A stretch of DNA of 64,000 nt, taken from NCBI GenBank assembly GCA_902462295.1, contig CABQAZ010000001.1, positions 124,001-188,000 on the forward strand. The letters are read 5' to 3'. The stretch comes from an uncultured Clostridium sp. (lineage in GTDB: Bacteria > Bacillota > Clostridia > TANB77 > CAG-508). Both the position numbers and the translations under genes were made by a program. Below the pieces are notes generated by a model, which was not told the DNA's origin, ran no database searches, and saw nothing but the letters and a program-made list of their open reading frames with translations. Each line of letters starts with the position of its first letter. Within the stretch, counting starts at the first letter, position 1. Shown here piece by piece: positions 17,516-27,277 of the stretch.

Positions 17516-18427
17516 ATGGATAGAATACAAAAAAATAATTTCTATAAGGAAGCAATTTGTAGTTTGGCTGTAATTATAGTAATGATAACCATAATAATGT
17601 CAATAATGAATTCAAATAAAAAAATTGAATTAACACAGTTACAGGCTAATAGCCATAGACAAATGATGGGATATATTATAAAAGACTCAAAAGGAAAAGT
17701 AATTGTGATAGATGGAGGAACAAGTGAAGATGAACCTAATTTAGAAAAACATATTAGAGAATTAGGCGGTAAAGTAGATGTATGGTTTATTACTCATCCA
17801 CATAGTGATCATGTAGGAGCATTTATAAAACTAATAAGAGATACAAACATTTCAATTGAAAAAGTTTATTACACTATGAATGATGTAGAATGGTATGAAC
17901 AATATGCAGTTGAAAGAGCAAATGAGGCCGAGGAATTTGAAAATGCACTTCAAAATGAAAGAATAAAAGATAAAGTAGAAGAAGTATCAATAAATGAAAT
18001 AATTAATATAGATTTTATTAAATGTGAAATATTAGGTGTAAAAAATCCTGAAATAACAAATGATGCATTTAATAATTCTAGTATGGTAATAAAAATGTTA
18101 CTTCCCAAAACATCAATATTATTTTTAGGAGATACAGGAGTTGAAAGTGGCGAAAAATTAATTAATACACAAAAAGAAAAATTAAAAGCAGATATAGTAC
18201 AAGTTGCTCATCATGGTCAAAACGGTGCTAGTGAAGATTTATATAAAATGATTCAGCCAAAGATATGTTTATGGCCAACTCCAGAATGGATTTGGAACAA
18301 TGATAATGGAGAAGGCGAAAATACTGGACCATGGAAAACACTTGAAACAAGAAAATGGCTAGAAGACTTAGGGGTAACACAAAATATTATAGAAAAAGAT
18401 GGAGACATTACAATAACAATAAAATAA
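17516..18427 (+). CDS. Membrane-anchored metallo-beta-lactamase-fold hydrolase
   Basis: 303 residues: an N-terminal transmembrane helix (about 12-32), then a metallo-beta-lactamase domain with the zinc motif THPHSDH (93-99), LFLGDTG and VAHHGQNGA. The layout matches the ComEC/Rec2 C-terminal-domain type of hydrolase, but free-standing and anchored. The active site should face outward if the helix is an uncleaved signal anchor. It sits between a GT2 and the ABC ATPase; its substrate is unknown. A phosphodiester in the glycan or its lipid carrier is a possibility suggested only by context. Confidence 0.88.
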   Translation: MDRIQKNNFYKEAICSLAVIIVMITIIMSIMNSNKKIELTQLQANSHRQMMGYIIKDSKGKVIVIDGGTSEDEPNLEKHIRELGGKVDVWFITHPHSDHVGAFIKLIRDTNISIEKVYYTMNDVEWYEQYAVERANEAEEFENALQNERIKDKVEEVSINEIINIDFIKCEILGVKNPEITNDAFNNSSMVIKMLLPKTSILFLGDTGVESGEKLINTQKEKLKADIVQVAHHGQNGASEDLYKMIQPKICLWPTPEWIWNNDNGEGENTGPWKTLETRKWLEDLGVTQNIIEKDGDITITIK

Positions 18428-18459
18428 GAAAGTATTGTTGCATGAAAGGGTGGAAAAGA

Positions 18460-19767
18460 TTGAAAAAAGAAGAAAAAGAAGTTGCAATTGAAATAAAAAA
18501 TTTAACAAAAGAATATAAAATGTATCCTACAAAAAAAGATAGATTAATAGAAGCAGTTTTTCCAGGAGCACAAAGACATGGAACATTTAGAGCTATGGAC
18601 AATTTAAACCTTGAAGTAAAAAAAGGAGAGATTCTAGGAATATTAGGAAAAAATGGTGCAGGAAAATCAACATTATTGAAAATGGTAACAGGAGTTGTAA
18701 CACCAACAAGTGGAGAAATTATAACAAAAGGAAAAATAAGTTCATTATTAGAGTTAGGAACAGCTTTCAATATGGAATTAACAGGAATAGAAAATATATA
18801 TCAACATGGGCAAGTTATGGGATTAACAAATGAACAAATAGAAGAAAGAAAACAAGAAATAATAGATTTTGCAGATATTGGAGATCATTTATATCAACCA
18901 GTAAAAACATATTCTTCTGGTATGTTTGCAAGACTTGCTTTTTCATGTGCTATAAATGTAGATCCAGAAATATTAATAGTTGATGAAGTTTTATCAGTTG
19001 GAGATATGGCATTTCAATTAAAATGCTTCAAAAAATTCGAACAATTTAAAAAAGCAGGAAAGACAATACTTTTTGTTACACATAGTATTACAGATGTTTT
19101 GAAAAATTGTACAAGAACAATAATAATCAATTCTGGAAGGAAAATCTTTGATGGAGGAGTTAAAGAAGGAGTTGAAAAATACAAAAAAATTATTGTTGGA
19201 TTAGATGAGTCTCTACAACCAGAGAAAGAAGAAAAAAAGAAAATAAGTATTGAAGGAGACTTCAAAAAAGAAAAAGCAAAAAATACATGGAAATCTCATT
19301 TTAATCAAAACAACAATATAATTGAATATGGAAATGGACAAGCAGATGTAATTGATTATGGAATATTTGATGAGAATGGTAAGTACCTACAATCAATAGA
19401 TAATGCAAAAGATGTAATATTAAAATCTAAAATAAAATTTAATGCAGATGTCAATGAACCGATTTTTACAATGACATTGAAAGATTTTAATGGATTAGAG
19501 GTTTGTGGAACTAATACATTAATTGAAAAAATAGCAACAGGAAAATTTAAGAAAGGTGATATAGTAGAAGTTTCATTTAAAACAAGATTAAGAGTTGCAC
19601 CTAATAAATATACTTTATCGTTTAGTTGTACACACTTTAAGCCAAATGGCGAATTGGAAGTACTAAGTAGAAAATATGATGCTTTATTAGTTGAAATAAT
19701 TTCATCTAAAGAGCATGTAGGAATTTTAAGTTTAGACACAGATATAAAAATTGAGAAAAATAAGTAA
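18460..19767 (+). CDS. ABC polysaccharide exporter ATPase with Wzt-type C-terminal domain
   Basis: 435 residues from TTG 18460, preceded by AGGGTGG at suitable spacing; ATG 18442 is an in-frame alternative with a poorer site. ATPase domain: Walker A GKNGAGKST (63-71), signature YSSGMFARLAFS, Walker B ILIVDEVLSVGD. Residues from about 280 form a beta-rich extra domain (VIDYGIFDENGKYLQSIDN...) like the carbohydrate-binding tail of Wzt, which in Gram-negative O-antigen systems recognises a capped chain end before export. Pairs with the permease at 15708. The next gene encodes a candidate capping enzyme, strengthening this reading. Confidence 0.93.
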   Translation: MKKEEKEVAIEIKNLTKEYKMYPTKKDRLIEAVFPGAQRHGTFRAMDNLNLEVKKGEILGILGKNGAGKSTLLKMVTGVVTPTSGEIITKGKISSLLELGTAFNMELTGIENIYQHGQVMGLTNEQIEERKQEIIDFADIGDHLYQPVKTYSSGMFARLAFSCAINVDPEILIVDEVLSVGDMAFQLKCFKKFEQFKKAGKTILFVTHSITDVLKNCTRTIIINSGRKIFDGGVKEGVEKYKKIIVGLDESLQPEKEEKKKISIEGDFKKEKAKNTWKSHFNQNNNIIEYGNGQADVIDYGIFDENGKYLQSIDNAKDVILKSKIKFNADVNEPIFTMTLKDFNGLEVCGTNTLIEKIATGKFKKGDIVEVSFKTRLRVAPNKYTLSFSCTHFKPNGELEVLSRKYDALLVEIISSKEHVGILSLDTDIKIEKNK

Positions 19768-19781
19768 AAGGATTGAGAGAT

Positions 19782-21608
19782 ATGGAGATAAATCTAGAAT
19801 CTTTAAAAGAAGATGAAAAAAAGATAATTGAATATATAAATTCAAACGAAAAAGACGATTTTGAAGATATAATAAAAGAAAATTTGAATGATTCTGTTAT
19901 GCTAGGTTTATCCAATATTAGAAATAATTTAGTATATGCATATGATTTTGAACCTGATTCTATAGTTTTAGAAATAGGAGCACATTTAGGAGAAATTACT
20001 GGAGCACTATGTGAAAAGTGTGCTAAAGTAATTTCTGTTGAACCTAATGAAGCAAGAGCAAGAGCAATTCTAAAAAGATATTCCAATAAAGATAATTTAG
20101 ATATAGTAGTTACTGAAATTTCAAAAATCAAATTAGAAGAAAAGTTTGACTATATAACTTTATTTGGAGTCTTAGAATATGCACAAGAAATCTTTGATAC
20201 AGAAAATCCAGCATTAGATTTGATATTTTTTTGTAAAAAAATGTTAAAACCTAATGGAAAGCTACTAATAGCAACTGATAATAAATTTGCTTTAAAATCA
20301 TATATTGGTGAAAAAGATGAATGCACAGGAATTACATTTGATTCTATAACAGGATATAAAAACAGTAATAAACAATATAAATTGGGGAAGAAACAAATTG
20401 AGAATATTTTAAAAGAAACAGAAATGAATTATTATAAATTTTTCTATCCATTACCAGATTATAAATTACCGAGTTTAATATTTACAGATGAATATTTACC
20501 AAGTAGTTCTAAAATTAATGGATATTTTCCGTATTATATGGATAGTAGTTTTATATTCTATAGTGAAGTAGATGCATATGATGCAATAATAAAAGAAGAT
20601 AAAAAAATGTTTCCTTTTTTTGCAAATTCTTACTTTATTGTAGCTTCACAAATTGAATTTAAAGATGATACAAGATATGTATCATTTAATAATTACAGAA
20701 AAGAAGAATATCAATTAATGACAAAAATAAGAGAAAACATAGTTGAGAAAACAAGTATAAACACTAAATCTAAAAAACATTTAGAACAAATGATGAATAA
20801 TATTAAAAATTTAAATAACGAAAATATTGATATTCTTGATAAGGTTTATGAAGACAAAGTAGTAAGTAAATTTATTAATTTAAAATTAGCATCTCAATTA
20901 GTCAGTGACAATATAGAAAGACCAGAAGAAATAATAAAAATATTAAATAAATATAAAGAGAAAATATCTACATTAAGTACAGAATACAATGAAAATGAAA
21001 AAACAATATTCGAAAAATATATACCAGATATTGATAGAAATATTTTAAATAAGTTTAGATACTTAAAAGATGGATATTGGGATATGATTTTAAAAAATTG
21101 TTTTATTATAGATGGAGAATGTGTGTTTTTTGACCAAGAATGGGTAGAAAAAAATGTACCTGTAGAATTTTTAGTATATAGAAGTATTGTTAATGTAGAA
21201 AAATTAAGAAATAAAATAGAAGAATATCAGTTATATGAGAAAATGAAAATAAAAGAATATATTCCGTTATTTGAAAAATTAGATAGAGAAATAGGAACAA
21301 AGATAATAGATGAAAAAATATTTAGTTTTTATCAAAAGAAACACAAAAATCCTATTTATGATAACTATATTTTAGAAGATGAAAATAAAAAATTAACAAG
21401 TGAAAATAACAATATTTCAAATCAGAATACAGACCTTAAAGAAAGACTAGAAACAGAATTAAAACAAAATGAAATACTAAATGGTCAAATATATTATTTG
21501 ACAAATGAGAATAAAGAATTAAAGAAAAAATTAGATGGAATTTATGGTTCGAGAAGTTGGAAAATTATTAAAGGAATATCAAATATAAAAAAAGTTATAA
21601 AAAAATAG
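19782..21608 (+). CDS. Methyltransferase + kinase-like + coiled-coil protein (WbdD-like)
   Basis: 608 residues from ATG 19782 (an in-frame TTG at 19773 is too close to AAAGGA). Domain 1 (about 40-170): class I SAM methyltransferase with VLEIGAHLGEITGAL (62-76), acidic Glu87 in VISVEPNE, and FGVLEYA (128-134). Middle (about 290-500): a kinase-like pattern in which YWDMILKN (432-439) fits the HxDxxxxN catalytic loop and FFDQEW (449-454) the metal-binding motif. C-terminal (about 530-586): a coiled coil ending GSRSWKIIKG. This order is that of WbdD, the methyl/phosphate chain terminator and molecular ruler of E. coli O9a. Adjacency to the Wzt-type ATPase fits. The kinase assignment is inference from short motifs. 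Confidence 0.75.
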   Translation: MEINLESLKEDEKKIIEYINSNEKDDFEDIIKENLNDSVMLGLSNIRNNLVYAYDFEPDSIVLEIGAHLGEITGALCEKCAKVISVEPNEARARAILKRYSNKDNLDIVVTEISKIKLEEKFDYITLFGVLEYAQEIFDTENPALDLIFFCKKMLKPNGKLLIATDNKFALKSYIGEKDECTGITFDSITGYKNSNKQYKLGKKQIENILKETEMNYYKFFYPLPDYKLPSLIFTDEYLPSSSKINGYFPYYMDSSFIFYSEVDAYDAIIKEDKKMFPFFANSYFIVASQIEFKDDTRYVSFNNYRKEEYQLMTKIRENIVEKTSINTKSKKHLEQMMNNIKNLNNENIDILDKVYEDKVVSKFINLKLASQLVSDNIERPEEIIKILNKYKEKISTLSTEYNENEKTIFEKYIPDIDRNILNKFRYLKDGYWDMILKNCFIIDGECVFFDQEWVEKNVPVEFLVYRSIVNVEKLRNKIEEYQLYEKMKIKEYIPLFEKLDREIGTKIIDEKIFSFYQKKHKNPIYDNYILEDENKKLTSENNNISNQNTDLKERLETELKQNEILNGQIYYLTNENKELKKKLDGIYGSRSWKIIKGISNIKKVIKK

Positions 21609-21627
21609 AAAAGGAATGTGGAATTTT

Positions 21628-23361
21628 ATGAATATGGTAAAAAAAGTGACTAATTCATTAAAACAAGATGGAATAAGTGGATTTTTTGCAAGAGTAAAAA
21701 AGCATTTTTGCAATGAAGAAAAAAAAGAATATTATAAATGGATAAAACAAAATACACCTTCAAAGCAAGAATTAAAACAACAAAAAAATTATAAATTTGG
21801 ATATGAACCTAAAATAAGTATAGTCATACCATTATATAATACTCCAAAGAAATATCTTTTAGAATTAATAAAACATGTACAAAAACAAACATATTCCAAT
21901 TGGGAGTTATGTTTGTCTGATGGTAGTACTGAACCATTAAGTTTTGTAGAGCCTATAGCTGAGAAAGATAGTAGAATAAAATATAAAGTGCTAAAAGAAA
22001 ATAAGGGAATATCAGGAAATACTGATGAGGCCCTAAAAATGGTTACAGGAGATTATGTAGCTTTATTGGATCATGATGATTTAATACCATTGAATTCATT
22101 ATATGAAATTGTAAAATCTATAAATGAAAATCCAGATGCAGAATATCTTTTTACAGATGAAGATAAATTTGTAGATATAAATAAGAAAACTAGATATGAG
22201 CCTAATTTCAAACCAGATTATTCTTTTGACACATTTACAAGTTATAATTACATTTGTCATTTCAGTATATTCAAAAAAGAATTAATGGATAAGCTTGGAG
22301 GATTTAATGAGCAATTTGACGGAAGTCAAGATTATGATTTGATATTAAGAGCAGTAGAAAATGCAAAGAAAGTAGTTCATATACCTAAAATTTTATATCA
22401 TTGGAGAGCATGTCCAACTTCAACAGCAGGAAGTGCAGAAGCAAAACCATACTGTTTTGAGGCGGGAAAAAATGCAGTACAAGAACATTTAAAAAGAAAA
22501 GGTTTGACTCAAGGAAAAATGGAATATGGAGTTGCTATTGTAAGAAATAGAGCAGTATATGAAAGAAAAGAAGATTCTAAAGTAGATATGTTGTTATATT
22601 TACAAGATGAAAGAATTGATTTAAATAAATTAAGACAAGATATAGAACGAATAACATACGAAAATTTTGAGATTAATTTAATAGTAACTAAAAAAATTAC
22701 AGAAAAACAGGGATATAATGAATTATCAAATATGCCAAAAGTAAAATCTAGTATAGAAATAGAGACAAAAGATATTATAAAAACATTAAATCAATTAATA
22801 GAAAAAACAGATAGTGACCAAATAATGTTTGTAAAAGATATACAAGACATAAAAACAAAAGACTTTATAGAACAATTATTAGGATTTGTGCAAAGAGGTG
22901 ATGTTGGAGTTATCTCACCAAGAATTATATATAAATATACAAGTTCACAATATAATGGAACAGTATATGGTAGAGATAAAGACAAAATAGGATATTTAGA
23001 CTATACAGATGTTGCTGGAAGTTTTGGATATATTACTAGAGGTGCAGTAGTACAAAATTATTCAATAATAAAGTCAGAATGTATAATGGTAAATAAAAGT
23101 GATTTAGAAAAAATAGGACATTTGGACGAAAAAATGGACTATAGTGATGCTATAGCAGATTTAGCTTTTTCATTATATAAAAATTATAATAAACTAAATG
23201 TAATAAATCCACATATCGAGTTAGAAGCTTTAGAGATTACAAATAAGACTGGAAAAAATGAATTTTTTGAAAAATGGGAGAAAGAATTAAGTATTCCAGA
23301 TCCAAATTATAATGTAAATTTAAAATTTGAAAAAAATAAATTATTTACAGTAAATGTTTAA
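21628..23361 (+). CDS. Two-part family 2 glycosyltransferase
   Basis: 577 residues. ATG 21628 is preferred; ATG 21616 directly abuts AAGGA. After a basic N-terminal region comes a GT-A domain (KISIVIPLYNTPKKYLLE, ALLDHDDLIP, TDEDKF, SQDYDLILR, HWRACPTSTA) of the type found in large capsule and rhamnan glycosyltransferases. Residues from about 310 form a second, divergent half (VDMLLYLQDERIDLNKL...) with a weak GT-like pattern but no clear DxD. The two halves may be a catalytic and a scaffold domain. Confidence 0.88.
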   Translation: MNMVKKVTNSLKQDGISGFFARVKKHFCNEEKKEYYKWIKQNTPSKQELKQQKNYKFGYEPKISIVIPLYNTPKKYLLELIKHVQKQTYSNWELCLSDGSTEPLSFVEPIAEKDSRIKYKVLKENKGISGNTDEALKMVTGDYVALLDHDDLIPLNSLYEIVKSINENPDAEYLFTDEDKFVDINKKTRYEPNFKPDYSFDTFTSYNYICHFSIFKKELMDKLGGFNEQFDGSQDYDLILRAVENAKKVVHIPKILYHWRACPTSTAGSAEAKPYCFEAGKNAVQEHLKRKGLTQGKMEYGVAIVRNRAVYERKEDSKVDMLLYLQDERIDLNKLRQDIERITYENFEINLIVTKKITEKQGYNELSNMPKVKSSIEIETKDIIKTLNQLIEKTDSDQIMFVKDIQDIKTKDFIEQLLGFVQRGDVGVISPRIIYKYTSSQYNGTVYGRDKDKIGYLDYTDVAGSFGYITRGAVVQNYSIIKSECIMVNKSDLEKIGHLDEKMDYSDAIADLAFSLYKNYNKLNVINPHIELEALEITNKTGKNEFFEKWEKELSIPDPNYNVNLKFEKNKLFTVNV

Positions 23362-23385
23362 TTAAAAGAAAGGATGTAGCAAATA

Positions 23386-25671
23386 ATGAAAGTAGACATA
23401 TTGATGGCGACTTATAATGGAGAAAAGTATTTAAGACCACAAATTGATAGTATTTTAAATCAAACATTTAAAGACTTTAATTTAATTATTTGTGATGATT
23501 GTTCAAAAGATAATACATGGAAAATATTAGAAGAATATGCTCAGAGAGATAGCAGAATAAAAATAATTAAAAATGAAAAAAACTTAGGATATAACAAAAA
23601 TTTTGAAAAATTATTAAGTTTTGTTACAGCAGATTATTTTATGCTATCTGATCAGGATGATTTTTGGTTACCTAACAAAGTTGAAGAATCATATAAAAAA
23701 ATAACATCAGAAAATTTGAACTTAGTTTGTTCAGATTTAGAAGTTGTAGATAAAAATTTAAATACAATACATCCATCTATGTGGGAATATTGGCCAGATT
23801 ATAATATAAAAGAAAAGATAAAGAAAAGTAGAGATTATAGAAGTTGTTTAATGACCAATTGCATAACAGGATGTACAACAATAGTTAATAGTAAACTAAT
23901 AGAAAAACTATTACCATTACCAGGATATCCAATAGTACATGATTGGTGGATTGGTTTAGTTGCAGGATCATGTGGAGAAATTGGTTATATAGAAACACCA
24001 TTAATAAAATATAGACAACATGGCAATAATCAAATTGGATATGTAACAACTAAAACAATTTTTAAATTTACAAGAGGATTAAGAAGACATTTAATAACAA
24101 ATCATATTCAAATATTAGAAGTATTAAAGAAGAGAATGAATGTTTTAAATCCAGAATTAGAGCCTATTGTAGATGATGGAATAAAATATTTAAAATCAAT
24201 AATGAATGTAAAATTTATTGTGTTAAAAAGTAAGAAGCCATTTAAGAACTTGTATAAATATGAGGATGACAAATATATAAAACAATTTTCGTTAATGTAC
24301 AACTATCCATTATTTGCACATATATATAGAACAATCTATGTTATAAATGTAAAGCTATTTAAGGAGAAAATAGGAATGAAGCAATTAGCAAAAAAGATAT
24401 TACAAACATACTTTCCAAAAGTATATGCACCAATACATAATTATAGAAACAAAAAGCAAATGGAAGCAAATGGAGGGTTACAATATAATTATGATGTTAA
24501 TATAGAAGATTATAAAAAATTAGTAGACCAAATGTATGATAACTTTGAAAAGCCTGAGAGAAAATCAACATTTGTTCCTTACAATGAAAAGCCTTATGAA
24601 AAAACAGAAAATGATGTAAAAATAATTACACACTATTTGCCACAATATCATTCATTTAAAGAAAATGATGAGTGGTGGGGAAAAGGATTTACAGAATGGA
24701 ATAATGTAACAAAAGCATTTCCACATTTTGTAGGACAAAAGCAACCTAAATTACCTCAAGATATAGGGTTTTATGATTTATCACAAAAAGAAAATATAAA
24801 AAAACAAATAGAACTTGCAAAACAATATGGAATATATGGATGGTCAATATATTATTATTGGTTTGATAGACACAGATTGATGGAAAAACCACTAGACATC
24901 ATTTTAGAAAATAAAGACTTAGATATTAACTTTTGTATAAATTGGGCTAATGAAAATTGGTCTAAGAGATGGGATGGTGGAGACAAAGAAATATTAATGG
25001 CCCAAAATTATGATGAAGAAAAACTAATATATTGTATAAAAGATATGGAAAAATATATTAGAGATGAAAGATATATAAAAATTGATGGAAAGCCATTAAT
25101 CATAATATATAAGCCAACATTAATACCAAATATTCAAATAATGATTGAAAATTGGAGAAATTACCTAAGAGAAGTTGGTATTGGTGAAGCATATATAATG
25201 GGAGTAAAAACATTTGATATAACAGATGAATATAAAAATATATTTGATGGATTTGTTGAATTTCCACCTTTTGGAATGGAAATAAAAGTTATGAATAATC
25301 AATTAAAATTCTTTAATAAAAACTTTAAAGGAGTTGTATATGATTATAAAAGAATGGTAGACGAAAAGACTTATTTAAGACCATTTGACCATAAATTATA
25401 TAGAGGAATTTTCCCAGCTTGGGATAATTCACCAAGAAGACAATTTACACCAGATATATTCTGGGGGTCAACACCAAAACTATATGAAACATGGTTAGAA
25501 GATTTAGTAAAAGAAACATTAGAAAATGATGAACTTGATGATAAAATGATATTTGTAAATGCTTGGAATGAATGGGCAGAAGGGGCTTGTTTAGAACCTG
25601 ATAGAAATTATGGATATGCTTATATTCAAGCTACTAGAAATGTTTTAGAAAAATATAAGATAAAAAAATAG
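23386..25671 (+). CDS. GT2 fused to a WbsX/GH99-like domain
   Basis: 761 residues with two domains. Residues 1-320 or so are a GT2 enzyme (DILMATYNGEKYLRPQIDSIL, SDQDDFW, VHDWWIGL). Residues from about 410 begin KIITHYLPQYHSFKEND and carry WWGKGFTEW, YYYWFDRHRLM, NWANENWSKRWDG and NAWNEWAEG, the hallmarks of the WbsX-type glycosyltransferase/GH99-like family of O-antigen loci. The linker is Lys-rich. It probably adds two successive sugars to the same chain (inference). GAAAGGATG precedes the ATG. Confidence 0.92.
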   Translation: MKVDILMATYNGEKYLRPQIDSILNQTFKDFNLIICDDCSKDNTWKILEEYAQRDSRIKIIKNEKNLGYNKNFEKLLSFVTADYFMLSDQDDFWLPNKVEESYKKITSENLNLVCSDLEVVDKNLNTIHPSMWEYWPDYNIKEKIKKSRDYRSCLMTNCITGCTTIVNSKLIEKLLPLPGYPIVHDWWIGLVAGSCGEIGYIETPLIKYRQHGNNQIGYVTTKTIFKFTRGLRRHLITNHIQILEVLKKRMNVLNPELEPIVDDGIKYLKSIMNVKFIVLKSKKPFKNLYKYEDDKYIKQFSLMYNYPLFAHIYRTIYVINVKLFKEKIGMKQLAKKILQTYFPKVYAPIHNYRNKKQMEANGGLQYNYDVNIEDYKKLVDQMYDNFEKPERKSTFVPYNEKPYEKTENDVKIITHYLPQYHSFKENDEWWGKGFTEWNNVTKAFPHFVGQKQPKLPQDIGFYDLSQKENIKKQIELAKQYGIYGWSIYYYWFDRHRLMEKPLDIILENKDLDINFCINWANENWSKRWDGGDKEILMAQNYDEEKLIYCIKDMEKYIRDERYIKIDGKPLIIIYKPTLIPNIQIMIENWRNYLREVGIGEAYIMGVKTFDITDEYKNIFDGFVEFPPFGMEIKVMNNQLKFFNKNFKGVVYDYKRMVDEKTYLRPFDHKLYRGIFPAWDNSPRRQFTPDIFWGSTPKLYETWLEDLVKETLENDELDDKMIFVNAWNEWAEGACLEPDRNYGYAYIQATRNVLEKYKIKK

Positions 25672-25680
25672 GAGAGAATA

Positions 25681-27243
25681 ATGAACGATAAAAAAGAATT
25701 GCTAGTAATTAAAGAGGGGTTACTAAAAATAAAAGAAATTTTTGTGAAATTTGTTTTTATAATAGAATTTCTTATTATTGGAATTTTTATGACAAGCTTT
25801 TACAAATTTATTACTACTAAAGCATATGAAGGATATTATTCAAGAGTTTATCTAATTATATGTGGGATAACAGGGATAATAGCACTAGGGATAATTATAT
25901 TTACAATTTTAAAAAATAAAGATAAATTAGAAAAAATATTTCTAGCAATTGCAATACCAATAGGAATGGCATATTTAGTGTTTTTAACACCTACATATGC
26001 TCCAGATGAAAATGCTCATATTTACAGAAGTTATGAGATTTCAGAAGGAATTTTATTTACAAAGACAAATGAAAAGAATTTAATAAAATCTAATATTCCC
26101 AACTTTTTTGTGGAAAATAATCATAATACATTAAATAAATATAACAAACTAAATGAAGAATTGCAGAAAAATACAAATTATGATGATAAAGTAGAAGTAG
26201 ACAACCCTGCATATTCATATTTTCCAACATTATATTTTCCTAATACTATTATGTTTTTAATTGGAAGAATATTTAATATAAATGGAATTATTGTACTATA
26301 TTTAGCTAGAATAGTGAATTTTATTATATTTTTAATATGTGGATATTATGCTATAAGAATAATGCCATTTGGAAAAATATTATTAATGACATATTTGCTA
26401 ATACCAATGTCTGTACATCAAGCAATATCATTGTCTGCAGATAGTATTACAAATTCAACTATATTGTTGTTTATAGCATACACACTAAATTTATACTATA
26501 AAGAAAAAATAAATAAAAAAAATAAGATTTTATATATTGCTTTAGCTGCACTTGTATCAGTTCAAAAGATAGTATATTTCCCTATTGTGTTGATATCTAT
26601 AATTTTAATTAAAGTGAAAGAAATGACAAAGAACGAAAAAATAAAATTTATAATAGCTACAATTGTAGTTGGATTGGTAGTTGGAGTTTTATGGATACTA
26701 TTAGAGCCAAAGGGAGAGGCAACAGAAGATATATATGCAATACAAAATAATATAAATTCAGTTGAACAAATAAAATTTATACTAACACATCCAATTTCTT
26801 ATATTAAAGTATTATGTAATACTATTGATGTAAATATTGAAAATTATTATTTATGGTTTATGGGATTTAGTTTAGGATGGATGGATATAGGAGTGAAAAG
26901 AATTTGGTTAGATATATATTTCATAATGTTATTGTTTTCACCATTTTTGGAAAAAAATGATAAAGAATTAAAAATAGGAGATAAATTAGTTTTTATAGGT
27001 ACATTTTTAATAATATTTGTATTAACATTAACAGCATTATATGTAGGACATTCTGGAGTTGGAACAGATATAGTAAAAGGAATACAGGGAAGATATTTTA
27101 TGCCAGTTGTTATATTATTATTATTATGTATGTGTGGAAAGGAAAGATATATAAAATTAAAAAATGTAAATTTAATATATCCAATACTTATAGTTTTTTT
27201 AAATGCTAATATAGTAGGAGCAATAATAAATTTTTTTAAATAA
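25681..27243 (+). CDS. DUF2142 polytopic membrane protein (GT-C-like)
   Basis: 520 residues with roughly eleven hydrophobic helices. The motif TPTYAPDENAHIYRSYEISEG in the first outer loop is characteristic of DUF2142 proteins, probable GT-C glycosyltransferases that use lipid-phosphate sugars on the outer membrane face. It starts 10 bases after the GT2-WbsX gene (AGGAGAG site). With the following GT2, DUF2304 and GtrA genes it makes a complete candidate set for extracytoplasmic glycan decoration: lipid-sugar synthesis, flipping and transfer. Confidence 0.85.
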   Translation: MNDKKELLVIKEGLLKIKEIFVKFVFIIEFLIIGIFMTSFYKFITTKAYEGYYSRVYLIICGITGIIALGIIIFTILKNKDKLEKIFLAIAIPIGMAYLVFLTPTYAPDENAHIYRSYEISEGILFTKTNEKNLIKSNIPNFFVENNHNTLNKYNKLNEELQKNTNYDDKVEVDNPAYSYFPTLYFPNTIMFLIGRIFNINGIIVLYLARIVNFIIFLICGYYAIRIMPFGKILLMTYLLIPMSVHQAISLSADSITNSTILLFIAYTLNLYYKEKINKKNKILYIALAALVSVQKIVYFPIVLISIILIKVKEMTKNEKIKFIIATIVVGLVVGVLWILLEPKGEATEDIYAIQNNINSVEQIKFILTHPISYIKVLCNTIDVNIENYYLWFMGFSLGWMDIGVKRIWLDIYFIMLLFSPFLEKNDKELKIGDKLVFIGTFLIIFVLTLTALYVGHSGVGTDIVKGIQGRYFMPVVILLLLCMCGKERYIKLKNVNLIYPILIVFLNANIVGAIINFFK

Positions 27244-27277
27244 ATATAATAAGAATATTGTGAAAGGAATTTAATTA

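Noticed and set aside
18355..18459. Extended N-terminus for the Wzt-type ATPase starting at ATG 18355
   Set aside because: It would lie largely inside the preceding hydrolase gene and has no ribosome site; the ATPase fold begins after 18460.
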